Origin: Candidatus Collierbacteria bacterium | GTDB lineage: Bacteria; Patescibacteriota; Microgenomatia; UBA1400; MFAQ01 | DNA: 32,806 bases | Assembly (NCBI GenBank): GCA_903886255.1 | Contig: CAISLM010000079.1 | Location: forward strand, 1-32,806 | Reading direction: 5' to 3' | Part shown: positions 1-6,476 of the stretch, piece by piece | How positions within the stretch are numbered: the stretch's first letter is position 1 | How the letters are laid out: every line of letters begins with the position of its first letter | The notes under the pieces: generated by a model | Databases searched by the model: none | What the model was told of the DNA's origin: nothing | Seen by the model: the letters and a program-made list of their open reading frames with translations, nothing else | Made by a program: the position numbers and the translations under genes

Positions 1-1910
1 AGAGGAATACCTTGATTAAATAATTTTTCAAGATTTTGATCAAATAACGCTTTATATCCAGCCGACCCAGAGGCACTTTGAATGTCGCTTCTGAAGCTGT
101 CAACTGTTTGCGTGTTTTCTTCAATGAGAATTTGTTGAATCAGTAGATCGTTTGTCGCGATTACAAAGTCAGGTTTCATTTTCAATATTTTTTCTATGTA
201 TTGAGATATATCGGATGATGCTTTGGAAAAATCCGGATTTTGGGCAAGATCTTGTAGTGTGGGCAATATCACGATTGGTGTTTTTTTATTTTTGAGAATT
301 GTAGGTGTCTGGATTTGGGCAAGATTACTAATTTCAGTGGGTGTGAAGTATTGTTTAGAGACGATTCTTCCTCGATCGAGAGAAAGATTAAGATAATAAT
401 CTATGTTTCCTCCATTTGGCTGTTGAATCTGACTGTTTTGTAGGATAAAAAATATATTTTTTGCTTTATCGCCCGAGAGTATTTTGGGAAATATATCGGT
501 AACTTTTATAAACTGAGCTACCTGGTCTTCTAAAGTTTTTAAATTATTGAACGAGGGGTTTCCGCTAATTTTTTTATCAACAAACGAGGGTAATTTATTA
601 CCGCCCGTTAATAGAGATATTTGGGTAAGATTTTCATAGACTTGACTCAGATTGGAGTGCAAAGCAAGACCCAAGTCATCGTAATTTATTTTGCTATCGG
701 TACTATTTAAGGACTGAAGTAGATTTTCTGCCATAACATAAGTCTGCTGTAAGTTCCCTAGACTCGAGGCTGAATAATCAATAAATTTATACAGATTGAA
801 TATTTTTTCAGTTCCAGAAGGATCTATTAGTTCAAATACTGGAGCAATCGGAGCAAAAGTTGACTCCCCTACCTCTTTTAGTTTTATAGCTGTATTGAGT
901 GAATTAACTGATTGGTTTAGATTTCCACCAAGGGCTTGGTTTACTGATTTTTCTAATTGTTGTAATGAAATTCCCGTGCTTATGACTGAACTTCCCACCA
1001 ATAATACTAAAATCACCAAACCAAAAAGGCATATTTTTTGAATTATTTTTCTAATCGTTGGAAGTTTTTGATTCTTTTTTTGTCGTGGTTTATATATCCA
1101 GTTGAGAAATTTTAACAATGGATTTTCACGGCTGTGTTTCACCTTAACTGTGGTTACTTCCTCAGAGTAATTTTCAACTATTCGCTTTAAATCTTCTTCT
1201 ATTTCATTTTCAGGCTGCCAATTTAGTTCTGCCCTGGATTTTGTACTAATTGATAGTAGGGAATTAGTTTTAGGATTATTTTTTTCGATTGCATTGATCT
1301 CTAATTCCTCTTGATTGCTTGAAGCCAGGTATTTCTTTAGGAGATAGGCCAGGTCAAGGTCGAGTATTGAATCTCCAATGATCCAAAAGTTTTTTCCGGA
1401 CGTGTTTGATAAAAAAAGTGTTTTAATCAGAGCGTTAATAAGATCATCGATTGATAAGGGAAAGTTAAGATTTTCACCTTTTTCCGAAATTGTTATTTTT
1501 CTTTCGATAACAGCTTTATAGAGTTTGTTATCAAAAGGGGAGACTGGTTCGGACAGTGTCGACTGATAGATATCTTTTGTGAAAATTTGCCTGTGTAGTG
1601 GTTTGTCTTTACCCAAATCATCAAGCATCCTTTGAAAATAGTGATTTTTTTCTATATCGATTTCGGTTGAATGGAGGATCACTAAAGCAAGTTTGTCATT
1701 GTTTAACCTGCATGTTCCATATGTGTCTATCAGTTTTTGACTAATTTGAGTTAGATCACTGCTTAAGTCAATAAAGAATATTTTGTATTTTGATTTGTGA
1801 TTGTTACCGGAAACAAATTTAATTTCCGGGTGGAGATTGTTGTCCAAAAATATTTTCTCAATCTGAGGATTGTTACTTCTTATTGATACCAATACTTCAC
1901 CTTCGGGCAT
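1..1910 (-). CDS. DUF4012 membrane protein with degenerate epimerase-like N-terminus (3' end outside window)
   Basis: About 636 residues are visible; the C-terminus lies beyond base 1. Residues ~1-250 look like a worn NAD-dependent epimerase/SDR fold: they lack a clear glycine-rich nucleotide loop but end in a segment (RAELNWQPENEIEEDLKRIV) resembling the C-terminal helix of nucleotide-sugar epimerases. A basic stretch and one membrane helix follow at ~283-305, then a large extracytoplasmic part with the DUF4012 hallmark near residue 493 (FILQNSQIQQPNGGNIDYY; other members have LLQNNxELRPTGGF). DUF4012 proteins are common in Gram-positive and CPR envelopes, often among sugar-polymer genes; their activity is unknown. 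The ATG at 1910 is the only ATG near the 5' end of the frame and lies 7 nt after a TATACT box. Confident on family, unsure of function. Confidence 0.8.
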   Translation of the reverse strand, partial: MPEGEVLVSIRSNNPQIEKIFLDNNLHPEIKFVSGNNHKSKYKIFFIDLSSDLTQISQKLIDTYGTCRLNNDKLALVILHSTEIDIEKNHYFQRMLDDLGKDKPLHRQIFTKDIYQSTLSEPVSPFDNKLYKAVIERKITISEKGENLNFPLSIDDLINALIKTLFLSNTSGKNFWIIGDSILDLDLAYLLKKYLASSNQEELEINAIEKNNPKTNSLLSISTKSRAELNWQPENEIEEDLKRIVENYSEEVTTVKVKHSRENPLLKFLNWIYKPRQKKNQKLPTIRKIIQKICLFGLVILVLLVGSSVISTGISLQQLEKSVNQALGGNLNQSVNSLNTAIKLKEVGESTFAPIAPVFELIDPSGTEKIFNLYKFIDYSASSLGNLQQTYVMAENLLQSLNSTDSKINYDDLGLALHSNLSQVYENLTQISLLTGGNKLPSFVDKKISGNPSFNNLKTLEDQVAQFIKVTDIFPKILSGDKAKNIFFILQNSQIQQPNGGNIDYYLNLSLDRGRIVSKQYFTPTEISNLAQIQTPTILKNKKTPIVILPTLQDLAQNPDFSKASSDISQYIEKILKMKPDFVIATNDLLIQQILIEENTQTVDSFRSDIQSASGSAGYKALFDQNLEKLFNQGIP

Positions 1911-1917
1911 TAGTTTA

Positions 1918-1923
1918 AGTATA
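1918..1923 (-). promoter_or_regulatory. -10 box for the DUF4012 gene (leaderless type)
   Basis: TATACT on the minus strand, 7 nt before the ATG at 1910, with no Shine-Dalgarno sequence between. Transcription would start at or next to the start codon. No convincing -35 box. Confidence 0.45.
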
Positions 1924-2081
1924 AACGAAGATTGGGAACACAGACATTGTTTATATTTCCCGTATTTACGTTTTTCATATTATTATTTACGCTTATATTT
2001 ATTTTATGTTTGTGCTTATTGTATTTACGTTTCCGTTATTACTTTTCACACATGAAAACCTAAGGCTATGGCTATCTAAAG

Positions 2082-2090
2082 TTATCCACA
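2082..2090 (+). promoter_or_regulatory. Isolated perfect DnaA box
   Basis: TTATCCACA, the exact consensus, in the 237-bp gap between the DUF4012 gene and rnhA. It lies about 5.8 kb from the main origin cluster. It could titrate DnaA or be chance. The rest of this gap holds only AT-rich sequence with two copies of a GTATTTACGTTT-like string and the rnhA terminator. Confidence 0.5.
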
Positions 2091-2104
2091 CTATTTATTC
2101 TATT

Positions 2105-2124
2105 AAAAAACCCTCTTTCGAGGG
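2105..2124 (-). terminator. Rho-independent terminator after rnhA
   Basis: On the minus strand, CCCTC-GAAA-GAGGG is followed at once by TTTTTT. The tight 5-bp stem with a GNRA-like loop lies about 25 nt past the rnhA stop and ends the yidD-yidC-jag-ligase-rnhA unit. Confidence 0.85.
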
Positions 2125-2147
2125 CTTCTTTGATCTTTGTGAAAACT

Positions 2148-2579
2148 TTATTTATCTAAGGCTTCGTTAACAAGTTTGTCCGCTTTTTTATTTTGCTCAC
2201 GTGGAACGTTTGTAAAGGTCAATATTTTTATTAGTCCTTTTTCTTTTAGTCTTTTTATTTGGCTGACAATTTTTTCCCGAAGTACTTGAAGGTGAGGTTG
2301 TTTTACTTTGTATTTGCCAATTATTTGCCTGAGGATTAATTCCGAATCAATAAAGTACTTAAGTTTTTCCGAAAATATATTCTTTTCTTCAATAACTTCA
2401 AGACTTCTTAACACGGCGGTGTATTCTGCAACATTGTTGGTTGTTTCACCAATAGTTTCTGATAGGGTGAATATTTCCTCTCCACCTGATGCCGCATAGA
2501 CACCAATGGCAGCCGGACCAGGGTTGCCCCGAGAACCACCATCGGTGTTAATTTCTAATAGTTCGTAATTGTTGTTCAT
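2148..2579 (-). CDS. rnhA: Ribonuclease HI family protein
   Basis: 143 aa, a compact single-domain RNase H fold of normal length. It cleaves the RNA strand of RNA-DNA hybrids, removing primers and R-loops in the cytoplasm. The metal-binding acidic residues are all visible: D13 in NTDGGSRGNPG, E52 in NNVAEYTAV, D78 in YFIDSELIL and D134 in QNKKADKLVNEA. The gene starts 8 nt after the stop of the O-antigen-ligase-like gene and is last in the unit, followed by a strong terminator. The short, bacterial/archaeal 'RNase H-like' version lacking the basic protrusion is usual in CPR and Firmicutes. The ATG at 2579 has no Shine-Dalgarno sequence; a TAAAAT 5 nt upstream overlaps the previous stop and might be an internal promoter. 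Confidence 0.9.
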   Translation of the reverse strand: MNNNYELLEINTDGGSRGNPGPAAIGVYAASGGEEIFTLSETIGETTNNVAEYTAVLRSLEVIEEKNIFSEKLKYFIDSELILRQIIGKYKVKQPHLQVLREKIVSQIKRLKEKGLIKILTFTNVPREQNKKADKLVNEALDK

Positions 2580-2587
2580 GAGATATT

Positions 2588-3730
2588 TTAAATCATTATT
2601 GCCAGTGCAAAAAAGAAGATTAGTTTGTTTTGGGGAAGAGTCCAGGAGTAATGATCAAATGCTCCAGTAAAAAGTAGTATGCCGATCAAACCAATAATTT
2701 GAGGATTGAGGATTATTTTCCTGACATTTTTCTTAAATAGTGAGATTGTAACCAAGATGGTTCCCAGTATCCCTATTTCTGTCATAGCGAGATAGAGTAG
2801 GTTATGAATCGGTTGAAGAATTGAAGGAGTTAAGTATGATCCGGGTAGAAAATTTCCAAGGCTCGGAATAAAGTTTCCTAAACCTGTTCCCGTAAGATAG
2901 TTTTCTGCAACAATTTTTTTTAAATATGAAAAATAGAGGAGGCGATCCGATACAGGTTGCCATGATGTGGTAAGGTTTGGAATCAAAGGTTGAACAAAAG
3001 TGAGTAACAGAGAAAGATAAATTAGAATGTCCGGACGAATATTAAAGACAAGTAAAGCGAGACATATTGTGGCCGATTTTGAAAATGTCAAGAGAATGCC
3101 CAAAAAGGGAATTAGTTGGTACCAAGACTTTGAGTCCTTTTTGTGAAATAGATAAAAGACAGTGAGAAGGTAGCCGGCAAGAGAGTTTGGATGAGAAAAA
3201 ATACTCATAGGCCGAATGACTTCAAGACCTAGCAAATTGAGTCGACCGAGCCCCGAAGTGCTGGCGGAGAAGGCTCTTTCTCCAAGATAATACATTATTC
3301 CGCCAAGTGATGATTGTAAACACAATTGGATAATCTCGATGGCAACCACGACCATAATGCTTATTAATAGCGGTTTACGAACTTGTTTCCAGTTGATTTT
3401 CTTTATCCTTAAAGTGATAAAGAATAAGAGATAGAGAATTGAGTGAATCCACCAAGACAGAGAATTTAGGGGAGAAAGGGAAAAAATAATATTAATGATT
3501 ACAAATGAGATAAAGACAATTACAGTGAGGAGATTGTTTTTAAGATATCTGAGGATCGGAACGATATTTAAAATTATTAAGGACAATATGACCAAATCAA
3601 TTGCATAAATAGTAGGGGAGAGATAGTCAACTTTTACTCCTTGAACCCTGGCAAAAGACGGCCAAAAATGAAGACCCAGTTGAGTAGGTAGAAGAAAAAC
3701 GATTAGCTGGATTAATATATCGCTTAACAC
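2588..3730 (-). CDS. O-antigen ligase/polymerase-like membrane protein
   Basis: 380 aa, almost wholly hydrophobic with about 10-11 predicted membrane helices. The Wzy/WaaL (O-antigen ligase, PF04932-type) pattern is recognisable: SIFSHPNSLAGYLL in the middle, then a large loop with GTGLGNFIPSLG and LQPIHNLLYLAMTEIGILG. The conserved His residues and the GxGLGNF element are typical. Such enzymes join or polymerise lipid-linked glycans on the outer face of the membrane. In a cell without lipopolysaccharide this would attach or polymerise another surface polysaccharide. The start is GTG at 3730, 8 nt after a TACAAT box; the gap from jag is 28 nt. It sits between jag and rnhA, an unusual neighbour for the yidC cluster. 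The exact glycan is unknown. Confidence 0.78.
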   Translation of the reverse strand: MLSDILIQLIVFLLPTQLGLHFWPSFARVQGVKVDYLSPTIYAIDLVILSLIILNIVPILRYLKNNLLTVIVFISFVIINIIFSLSPLNSLSWWIHSILYLLFFITLRIKKINWKQVRKPLLISIMVVVAIEIIQLCLQSSLGGIMYYLGERAFSASTSGLGRLNLLGLEVIRPMSIFSHPNSLAGYLLTVFYLFHKKDSKSWYQLIPFLGILLTFSKSATICLALLVFNIRPDILIYLSLLLTFVQPLIPNLTTSWQPVSDRLLYFSYLKKIVAENYLTGTGLGNFIPSLGNFLPGSYLTPSILQPIHNLLYLAMTEIGILGTILVTISLFKKNVRKIILNPQIIGLIGILLFTGAFDHYSWTLPQNKLIFFFALAIMI

Positions 3731-3738
3731 CTAGCCAG

Positions 3739-3744
3739 ATTGTA
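3739..3744 (-). promoter_or_regulatory. -10 box for the O-antigen-ligase-like gene
   Basis: TACAAT on the minus strand exactly 8 nt before the GTG start at 3730. No Shine-Dalgarno sequence. Fits the leaderless pattern of the window. Confidence 0.4.
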
Positions 3745-3758
3745 CTAGAAAATTTAGA

Positions 3759-4217
3759 TTAGTTTAGAGGAACAATGACCATCTGGCGAAAAGGGGCTTC
3801 TCCTCGTGATTCGGTTTTAATACCGGGAAACTCTGCGAGAAACATATGGATGATGCGACGTTCATAGGAGCTAAGGTTAGGAAGAATGATTTCCTTCTGT
3901 AAATTAACAGCACGTTGAGCGGCATCATTTGCAAGTTCTTTCAATGTTTCTTCACGGCGTTCTTGATAGTCGTTAACATTTAAATGAAGTTTGGGCCAAA
4001 CACCGAAGCGTTGAAAAATAATAAGAGAGAAAATCATGCGAAGAGCTGAAAGACCTTCACCATGGTGACCAACAAAAACACCGGCAAACTCCTGGGGGAG
4101 AGAAAGGGCGATATTTACATTTTCATCATCGGCTAGTTCGATGACAATTTGTTCCTCAGTTAATCCTAATTGAGAAAGAACATTGGATAAAATTTCAATG
4201 ATTTTGGACTGATCCAT
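3759..4217 (-). CDS. jag: KH-R3H RNA-binding protein Jag/KhpB
   Basis: 152 aa. A KH domain (residues ~28-80) carries the RNA-binding GxxG loop as GHHG at 50-53. An R3H domain follows (~90-152) with the R-x3-H signature at R120-H124. The N-terminal Jag_N domain of longer Firmicute homologues is missing, as in many short bacterial versions. Jag/KhpB/EloR binds RNA and affects cell elongation and division in Gram-positives. The gene lies directly downstream of yidC in the conserved rpmH-rnpA-yidD-yidC-jag order. The frame is open upstream to 4328, but the ATG at 4217 is preferred: it lies 8 nt after the yidC stop and starts where homology begins, while the longer form would overlap yidC by 103 nt. 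Confidence 0.9.
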   Translation of the reverse strand: MDQSKIIEILSNVLSQLGLTEEQIVIELADDENVNIALSLPQEFAGVFVGHHGEGLSALRMIFSLIIFQRFGVWPKLHLNVNDYQERREETLKELANDAAQRAVNLQKEIILPNLSSYERRIIHMFLAEFPGIKTESRGEAPFRQMVIVPLN

Positions 4218-4225
4218 TTTAGTTA

Positions 4226-4963
4226 TTATTTTTTTAATATACGAAGCTTTTTTAAAACCGGAATTAGTCCGCCCCAACCGGAGAAGAAATATTGCTGGAT
4301 AAGGGAGAATAGAGTAGAAACTACCCAATAAAGAACAAGGCCTGATTGGAAATTGAGAGAGATTATTACTGTCATGGCCGGCATCATATAAATCATCTGT
4401 TGCTGCATGCTGGAGGCCATTTCCAAACTATCTTCTTCTTTTTTCTTGTCATCTTTTTTCTTGGGGTTTTGGACATGAGATTCAATTCCCGATTGCATCA
4501 TAAGAGAGAAAACGAGCTGTGATAAACCGGCAAGAAGGGACATAATATATGTTCGATCAGGTTTGGTAAGGTCTAAATAAATAAAATTGGGATTAACAAC
4601 AACACCACCAACTGAAGATTGTTTGAGGAAATAGATAAAGACCTGGTATAGCGAAATGAGAATAATGATTTGGAAAATCTGAGGAAGACAACCTGCGGCA
4701 GGATTAATACCGCGTTCTTTATATAGAGCAACTTGGGCTTGCTGAAGTGCTGCTTTGTCGGTATGTTTGGCTTTTAATCTATCCAGTTCCGGTTTGAGAT
4801 CCTGCATTTTTTTAGCAGATCTGATTGAAGGTATAACAAAAGGAAGAAGAATAACCTTGGTGATAATCGTGATAGCGATTATTGATAAACCAAGATTGCC
4901 ACCAAATAGTTTATAGAAAAAGAGTAATGATTGAAAAAGAATTCCGTTTAGTGGTGCTAGCAT
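4226..4963 (-). CDS. yidC: Membrane protein insertase YidC
   Basis: 245 aa, the short Oxa1/Gram-positive type without the large periplasmic domain of E. coli YidC. It inserts membrane proteins alone or with SecYEG. Core helices are visible: TM at ~20-45 (LSIIAITIITKVILLPF), a basic coiled hairpin (~48-80), then helices around 95-115, 140-160 and 195-230. The charged residue in the hydrophilic groove is Lys (ITIITK) where most bacterial YidC proteins have Arg; Lys is also found in chloroplast Alb3-like members. No lipoprotein signal is visible. There is a charged insert (KKKDDKKKEEDS) around 170-180. The start lies 9 nt after an extended -10 (TGgTAAAAT) that overlaps the yidD stop. Confidence 0.95.
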   Translation of the reverse strand: MLAPLNGILFQSLLFFYKLFGGNLGLSIIAITIITKVILLPFVIPSIRSAKKMQDLKPELDRLKAKHTDKAALQQAQVALYKERGINPAAGCLPQIFQIIILISLYQVFIYFLKQSSVGGVVVNPNFIYLDLTKPDRTYIMSLLAGLSQLVFSLMMQSGIESHVQNPKKKDDKKKEEDSLEMASSMQQQMIYMMPAMTVIISLNFQSGLVLYWVVSTLFSLIQQYFFSGWGGLIPVLKKLRILKK

Positions 4964-4972
4964 AGTTATTTG

Positions 4973-4981
4973 ATTTTACCA
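4973..4981 (-). promoter_or_regulatory. Extended -10 box before yidC
   Basis: TGgTAAAAT on the minus strand, spanning the yidD stop codon, 9 nt before the yidC ATG. Possible internal promoter allowing yidC-jag to be made without yidD. Confidence 0.3.
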
Positions 4982-5218
4982 GCCCCGCCGCTCGGCGGGG
5001 GAAGGAACCGGGTCGTAACCGCCTTTAAAAAAGGGATTACATCTTAGGATTCTATTAAGTGACAGTTTTGTCCCCTGAATAATACCATATTGATGGTAGG
5101 CTTGCTTGGAATATACCGAACATGTTGGGGTAAAACGACAGGCAAAGGTTGAGCCAAAAATTGATCTACCAATAGAATGGTAAATGGGGGAGATAAATTT
5201 GTGGTAGAAGGAAAACAT
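4976..5218 (-). CDS. yidD: Membrane protein insertion efficiency factor YidD
   Basis: 80 aa, normal length. The family signature is clear: an amphipathic N-terminus (FYHKFISPIYHSIG), three conserved Cys (CRFTPTCSVY and RCNPFFKGGYDPVP) and the GGYDPVP motif. It is thought to sit at the inner face of the membrane and help YidC-dependent insertion. It immediately precedes yidC (12 nt), the conserved order. There is no Shine-Dalgarno sequence; a TATAAT box lies 8 nt upstream of the ATG, and a terminator for the preceding gene lies just beyond it, so yidD opens its own transcription unit. Confidence 0.95.
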   Translation of the reverse strand: MFSFYHKFISPIYHSIGRSIFGSTFACRFTPTCSVYSKQAYHQYGIIQGTKLSLNRILRCNPFFKGGYDPVPSPAERRGW

Positions 5219-5226
5219 ACAAGGGT

Positions 5227-5232
5227 ATTATA
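5227..5232 (-). promoter_or_regulatory. -10 box for the yidD-yidC-jag unit
   Basis: Perfect TATAAT on the minus strand, 8 nt before the yidD ATG. It lies downstream of a terminator, so a promoter is needed here. No clear -35. Confidence 0.55.
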
Positions 5233-5256
5233 TTGTATTTATTTTTTGAATAAAAA

Positions 5257-5276
5257 GACCCCGACATGTCGGGGTC
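5257..5276 (-). terminator. Rho-independent terminator after the 125-aa gene
   Basis: A 20-bp perfect inverted repeat, GACCCCGACATGTCGGGGTC, followed on the minus strand by TTTTTATT. It lies 14 nt past the stop of the 125-aa gene. Confidence 0.9.
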
Positions 5277-5289
5277 AGATATCTGTTTT

Positions 5290-5667
5290 TTATTTCGAAA
5301 ATATATGAACAAGCCAATCTTTTATATCTTCTTCTACACGCTCTGTGGTCATAGACGGACTCATTTTATCTTTGTCAACGCCGAGGTAAATTTTAAAAAG
5401 ATCCGGTTTTCCATTTATTTTAATATTCCAGACCCATACATATACTTTGTTACCGCCATAACTATATAAATTACCTCTACTTCCATCCCATAGCGTATCG
5501 CATTCCTCAAAAGTGGCCTGGCTTACCTCTAGCCCCTCATTTCTGGCGATTGATAGAATCTTTTCAATCTCTTCTTTTCTTTTTTTTGTTACTTCATTGA
5601 ATAAATCTATTTTTTGTCTTTTTTGTTCTTCAGCTTGTCTTTGGGCATCGGCAATCCAATTATTCAT
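5290..5667 (-). CDS. Hypothetical small cytoplasmic protein (125 aa)
   Basis: Not recognised. 125 aa with no signal peptide or membrane helix. Residues ~1-50 are a highly charged helix rich in Lys, Glu and Gln (coiled-coil-like). The rest is a mixed alpha/beta domain with aromatic strands (NKVYVWVWNIKINGKPDLFKI) and an acidic helical tail. Unlike nearly all its neighbours it has a good ribosome binding site (AAGGAGAT, about 6 nt before ATG), a standard promoter (TTGATA-17-TATAAT) and its own strong terminator. It interrupts the conserved rnpA-yidD order as a closed expression cassette, which suggests later insertion. Real gene; function unknown. Confidence 0.8.
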   Translation of the reverse strand: MNNWIADAQRQAEEQKRQKIDLFNEVTKKRKEEIEKILSIARNEGLEVSQATFEECDTLWDGSRGNLYSYGGNKVYVWVWNIKINGKPDLFKIYLGVDKDKMSPSMTTERVEEDIKDWLVHIFSK

Positions 5668-5706
5668 TGGCTATCTCCTTTTGAAAGTACAGATTTATCT
5701 TTGAAT

Positions 5707-5735
5707 ATTATATGTCAAAATAGATAAGATATCAA
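5707..5735 (-). promoter_or_regulatory. Sigma70-type promoter for the 125-aa gene
   Basis: On the minus strand, -35 TTGATA (5730-5735), 17-bp spacer, -10 TATAAT (5707-5712). The predicted leader of about 33 nt carries an AAGGAGAT ribosome binding site. This is the best canonical promoter-plus-leader in the window. Confidence 0.75.
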
Positions 5736-5750
5736 GTTATGGGATACTGT

Positions 5751-6095
5751 TTAAATGAGCTTACTAATTATTGAGATGAAATCTGAGGTGAGATCGCTGT
5801 AAGAAGATAGAATAACTGAGCGCTTGGGAATAATAATATAATCTTTTGGGGGAATGGAGGAAAAAAGGGATTCAACTAAGGCAGAAGTGATCCGTTTGAT
5901 TTTGTTGCGATCGACCGCCAGGGAAGCTGTTTTTTTGGAAAGGAGGATGGCGAGACGGGGAGAATTCTCCTTTTTGTCTGCGGGGGTAGCGGAAGATATC
6001 AGGGTGAAATATTTACCAAATGCCGTTTTTCCGGTTTTAGTAAGCCGGTCACGGTTTAAACGAAGGGAAAGGCGATGAGCTCGTGGAAGAGCCAT
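5751..6095 (-). CDS. rnpA: Ribonuclease P protein component
   Basis: 114 aa, normal length. RnpA helps the RNase P RNA remove 5' leaders from pre-tRNAs. It has the basic N-terminus (PRAHRLSLRLNRDRL), the central strand ending in LAILLSKK, and the family's RNR-type helix, here RNKIKR at residues 63-68. The ATG at 6095 lies 3 nt after the rpmH stop, so the two are co-transcribed. The RNase P RNA gene (rnpB) is not in this window. Confidence 0.93.
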   Translation of the reverse strand: MALPRAHRLSLRLNRDRLTKTGKTAFGKYFTLISSATPADKKENSPRLAILLSKKTASLAVDRNKIKRITSALVESLFSSIPPKDYIIIPKRSVILSSYSDLTSDFISIISKLI

Positions 6096-6098
6096 AAA

Positions 6099-6236
6099 TT
6101 AGACGGATAATTTTGTCCTACCTTTGGCGCGGCGGCGCTTGATGACGTTGCGACCATCATGGGAGGCCATTTTAATGCGGAAACCGTGGGTACGGACGCG
6201 TTTGATTTTGTGGGGCTGATAGACTCTTTTTGGCAT
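6099..6236 (-). CDS. rpmH: Large ribosomal subunit protein bL34
   Basis: 45 aa, normal length. Reading from 6236: [19 protein letters not shown], then the conserved R-rich tail [17 protein letters not shown]. It is part of the 50S subunit. It begins the rpmH-rnpA unit and is divergent from dnaA, the classical oriC arrangement. The ATG lies 6 nt after an extended -10 box (TGaTAAAAT) with no Shine-Dalgarno sequence, so its mRNA is probably leaderless or nearly so. A second TATAAT further up may give a longer transcript. Confidence 0.97.
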   Translation of the reverse strand: MPKRVYQPHKIKRVRTHGFRIKMASHDGRNVIKRRRAKGRTKLSV

Positions 6237-6242
6237 GGGTTT

Positions 6243-6251
6243 ATTTTATCA
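6243..6251 (-). promoter_or_regulatory. Extended -10 promoter of rpmH (P1)
   Basis: TGaTAAAAT on the minus strand, 6 nt before the rpmH ATG. A 14-bp perfect palindrome (TCCGCCTAGGCGGA, 6254-6267) occupies the -10/-35 spacer and could be an operator or a dispersed repeat. Confidence 0.5.
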
Positions 6252-6253
6252 TT

Positions 6254-6267
6254 TCCGCCTAGGCGGA
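6254..6267. repeat. 14-bp GC-rich palindrome
   Basis: Perfect inverted repeat TCCGCCTAGGCGGA in otherwise AT-rich sequence between rpmH and dnaA. It has no T-run and no gene upstream to terminate, so it is not an ordinary terminator. Either an operator or a REP-like palindrome. Confidence 0.5.
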
Positions 6268-6283
6268 CAGGGATTAACGGCTT

Positions 6284-6311
6284 ATTATACCTCATAGAGT
6301 CGAATTGTCCC
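6284..6311 (-). promoter_or_regulatory. Second candidate promoter of rpmH (P2)
   Basis: On the minus strand, GGGACA (6306-6311), 16-bp spacer, TATAAT (6284-6289). It would give a leader of about 40 nt that includes the 14-bp palindrome. Confidence 0.4.
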
Positions 6312-6354
6312 GTTTATTTGTTTGAGAAATGATATTTACGATTTGAAGTAGTAT

Positions 6355-6382
6355 TTGCGGAGATTGGGCGTGGTGATATTTT
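6355..6382 (+). promoter_or_regulatory. Candidate dnaA promoter
   Basis: TTGCGG (6355-6360), 16-bp spacer, extended -10 TGaTATTTT (TATTTT 6377-6382). A DnaA box lies about 40 bp downstream, so autoregulation by DnaA is plausible. Confidence 0.4.
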
Positions 6383-6420
6383 GTGATGTGTTTCTGATGG
6401 GTAATTTAGGGGTTGTAGAT

Positions 6421-6429
6421 TGTGGATAA
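6421..6429 (-). promoter_or_regulatory. DnaA box upstream of dnaA
   Basis: TGTGGATAA on the plus strand is the exact complement of TTATCCACA. It lies 47 bp before the dnaA start, between the candidate promoter and the gene. Confidence 0.75.
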
Positions 6430-6476
6430 CGTGATAAAACTGAACTACACCTGCCCGATTATTAATAGTTTACGTT

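Noticed and set aside
4218..4328. N-terminal extension of Jag by 37 residues
   Set aside because: It would overlap yidC by 103 nt and adds no Jag_N-like sequence; the ATG at 4217 fits the gene spacing.
5257..5276. 20-bp palindrome considered as an operator
   Set aside because: It is followed by a T-run and sits 14 nt after a stop codon, so a terminator explains it.
6056..6295. Minus-strand 79-aa open frame over rpmH
   Set aside because: It runs through rpmH and the start of rnpA in another frame; bL34 is certain in this place.
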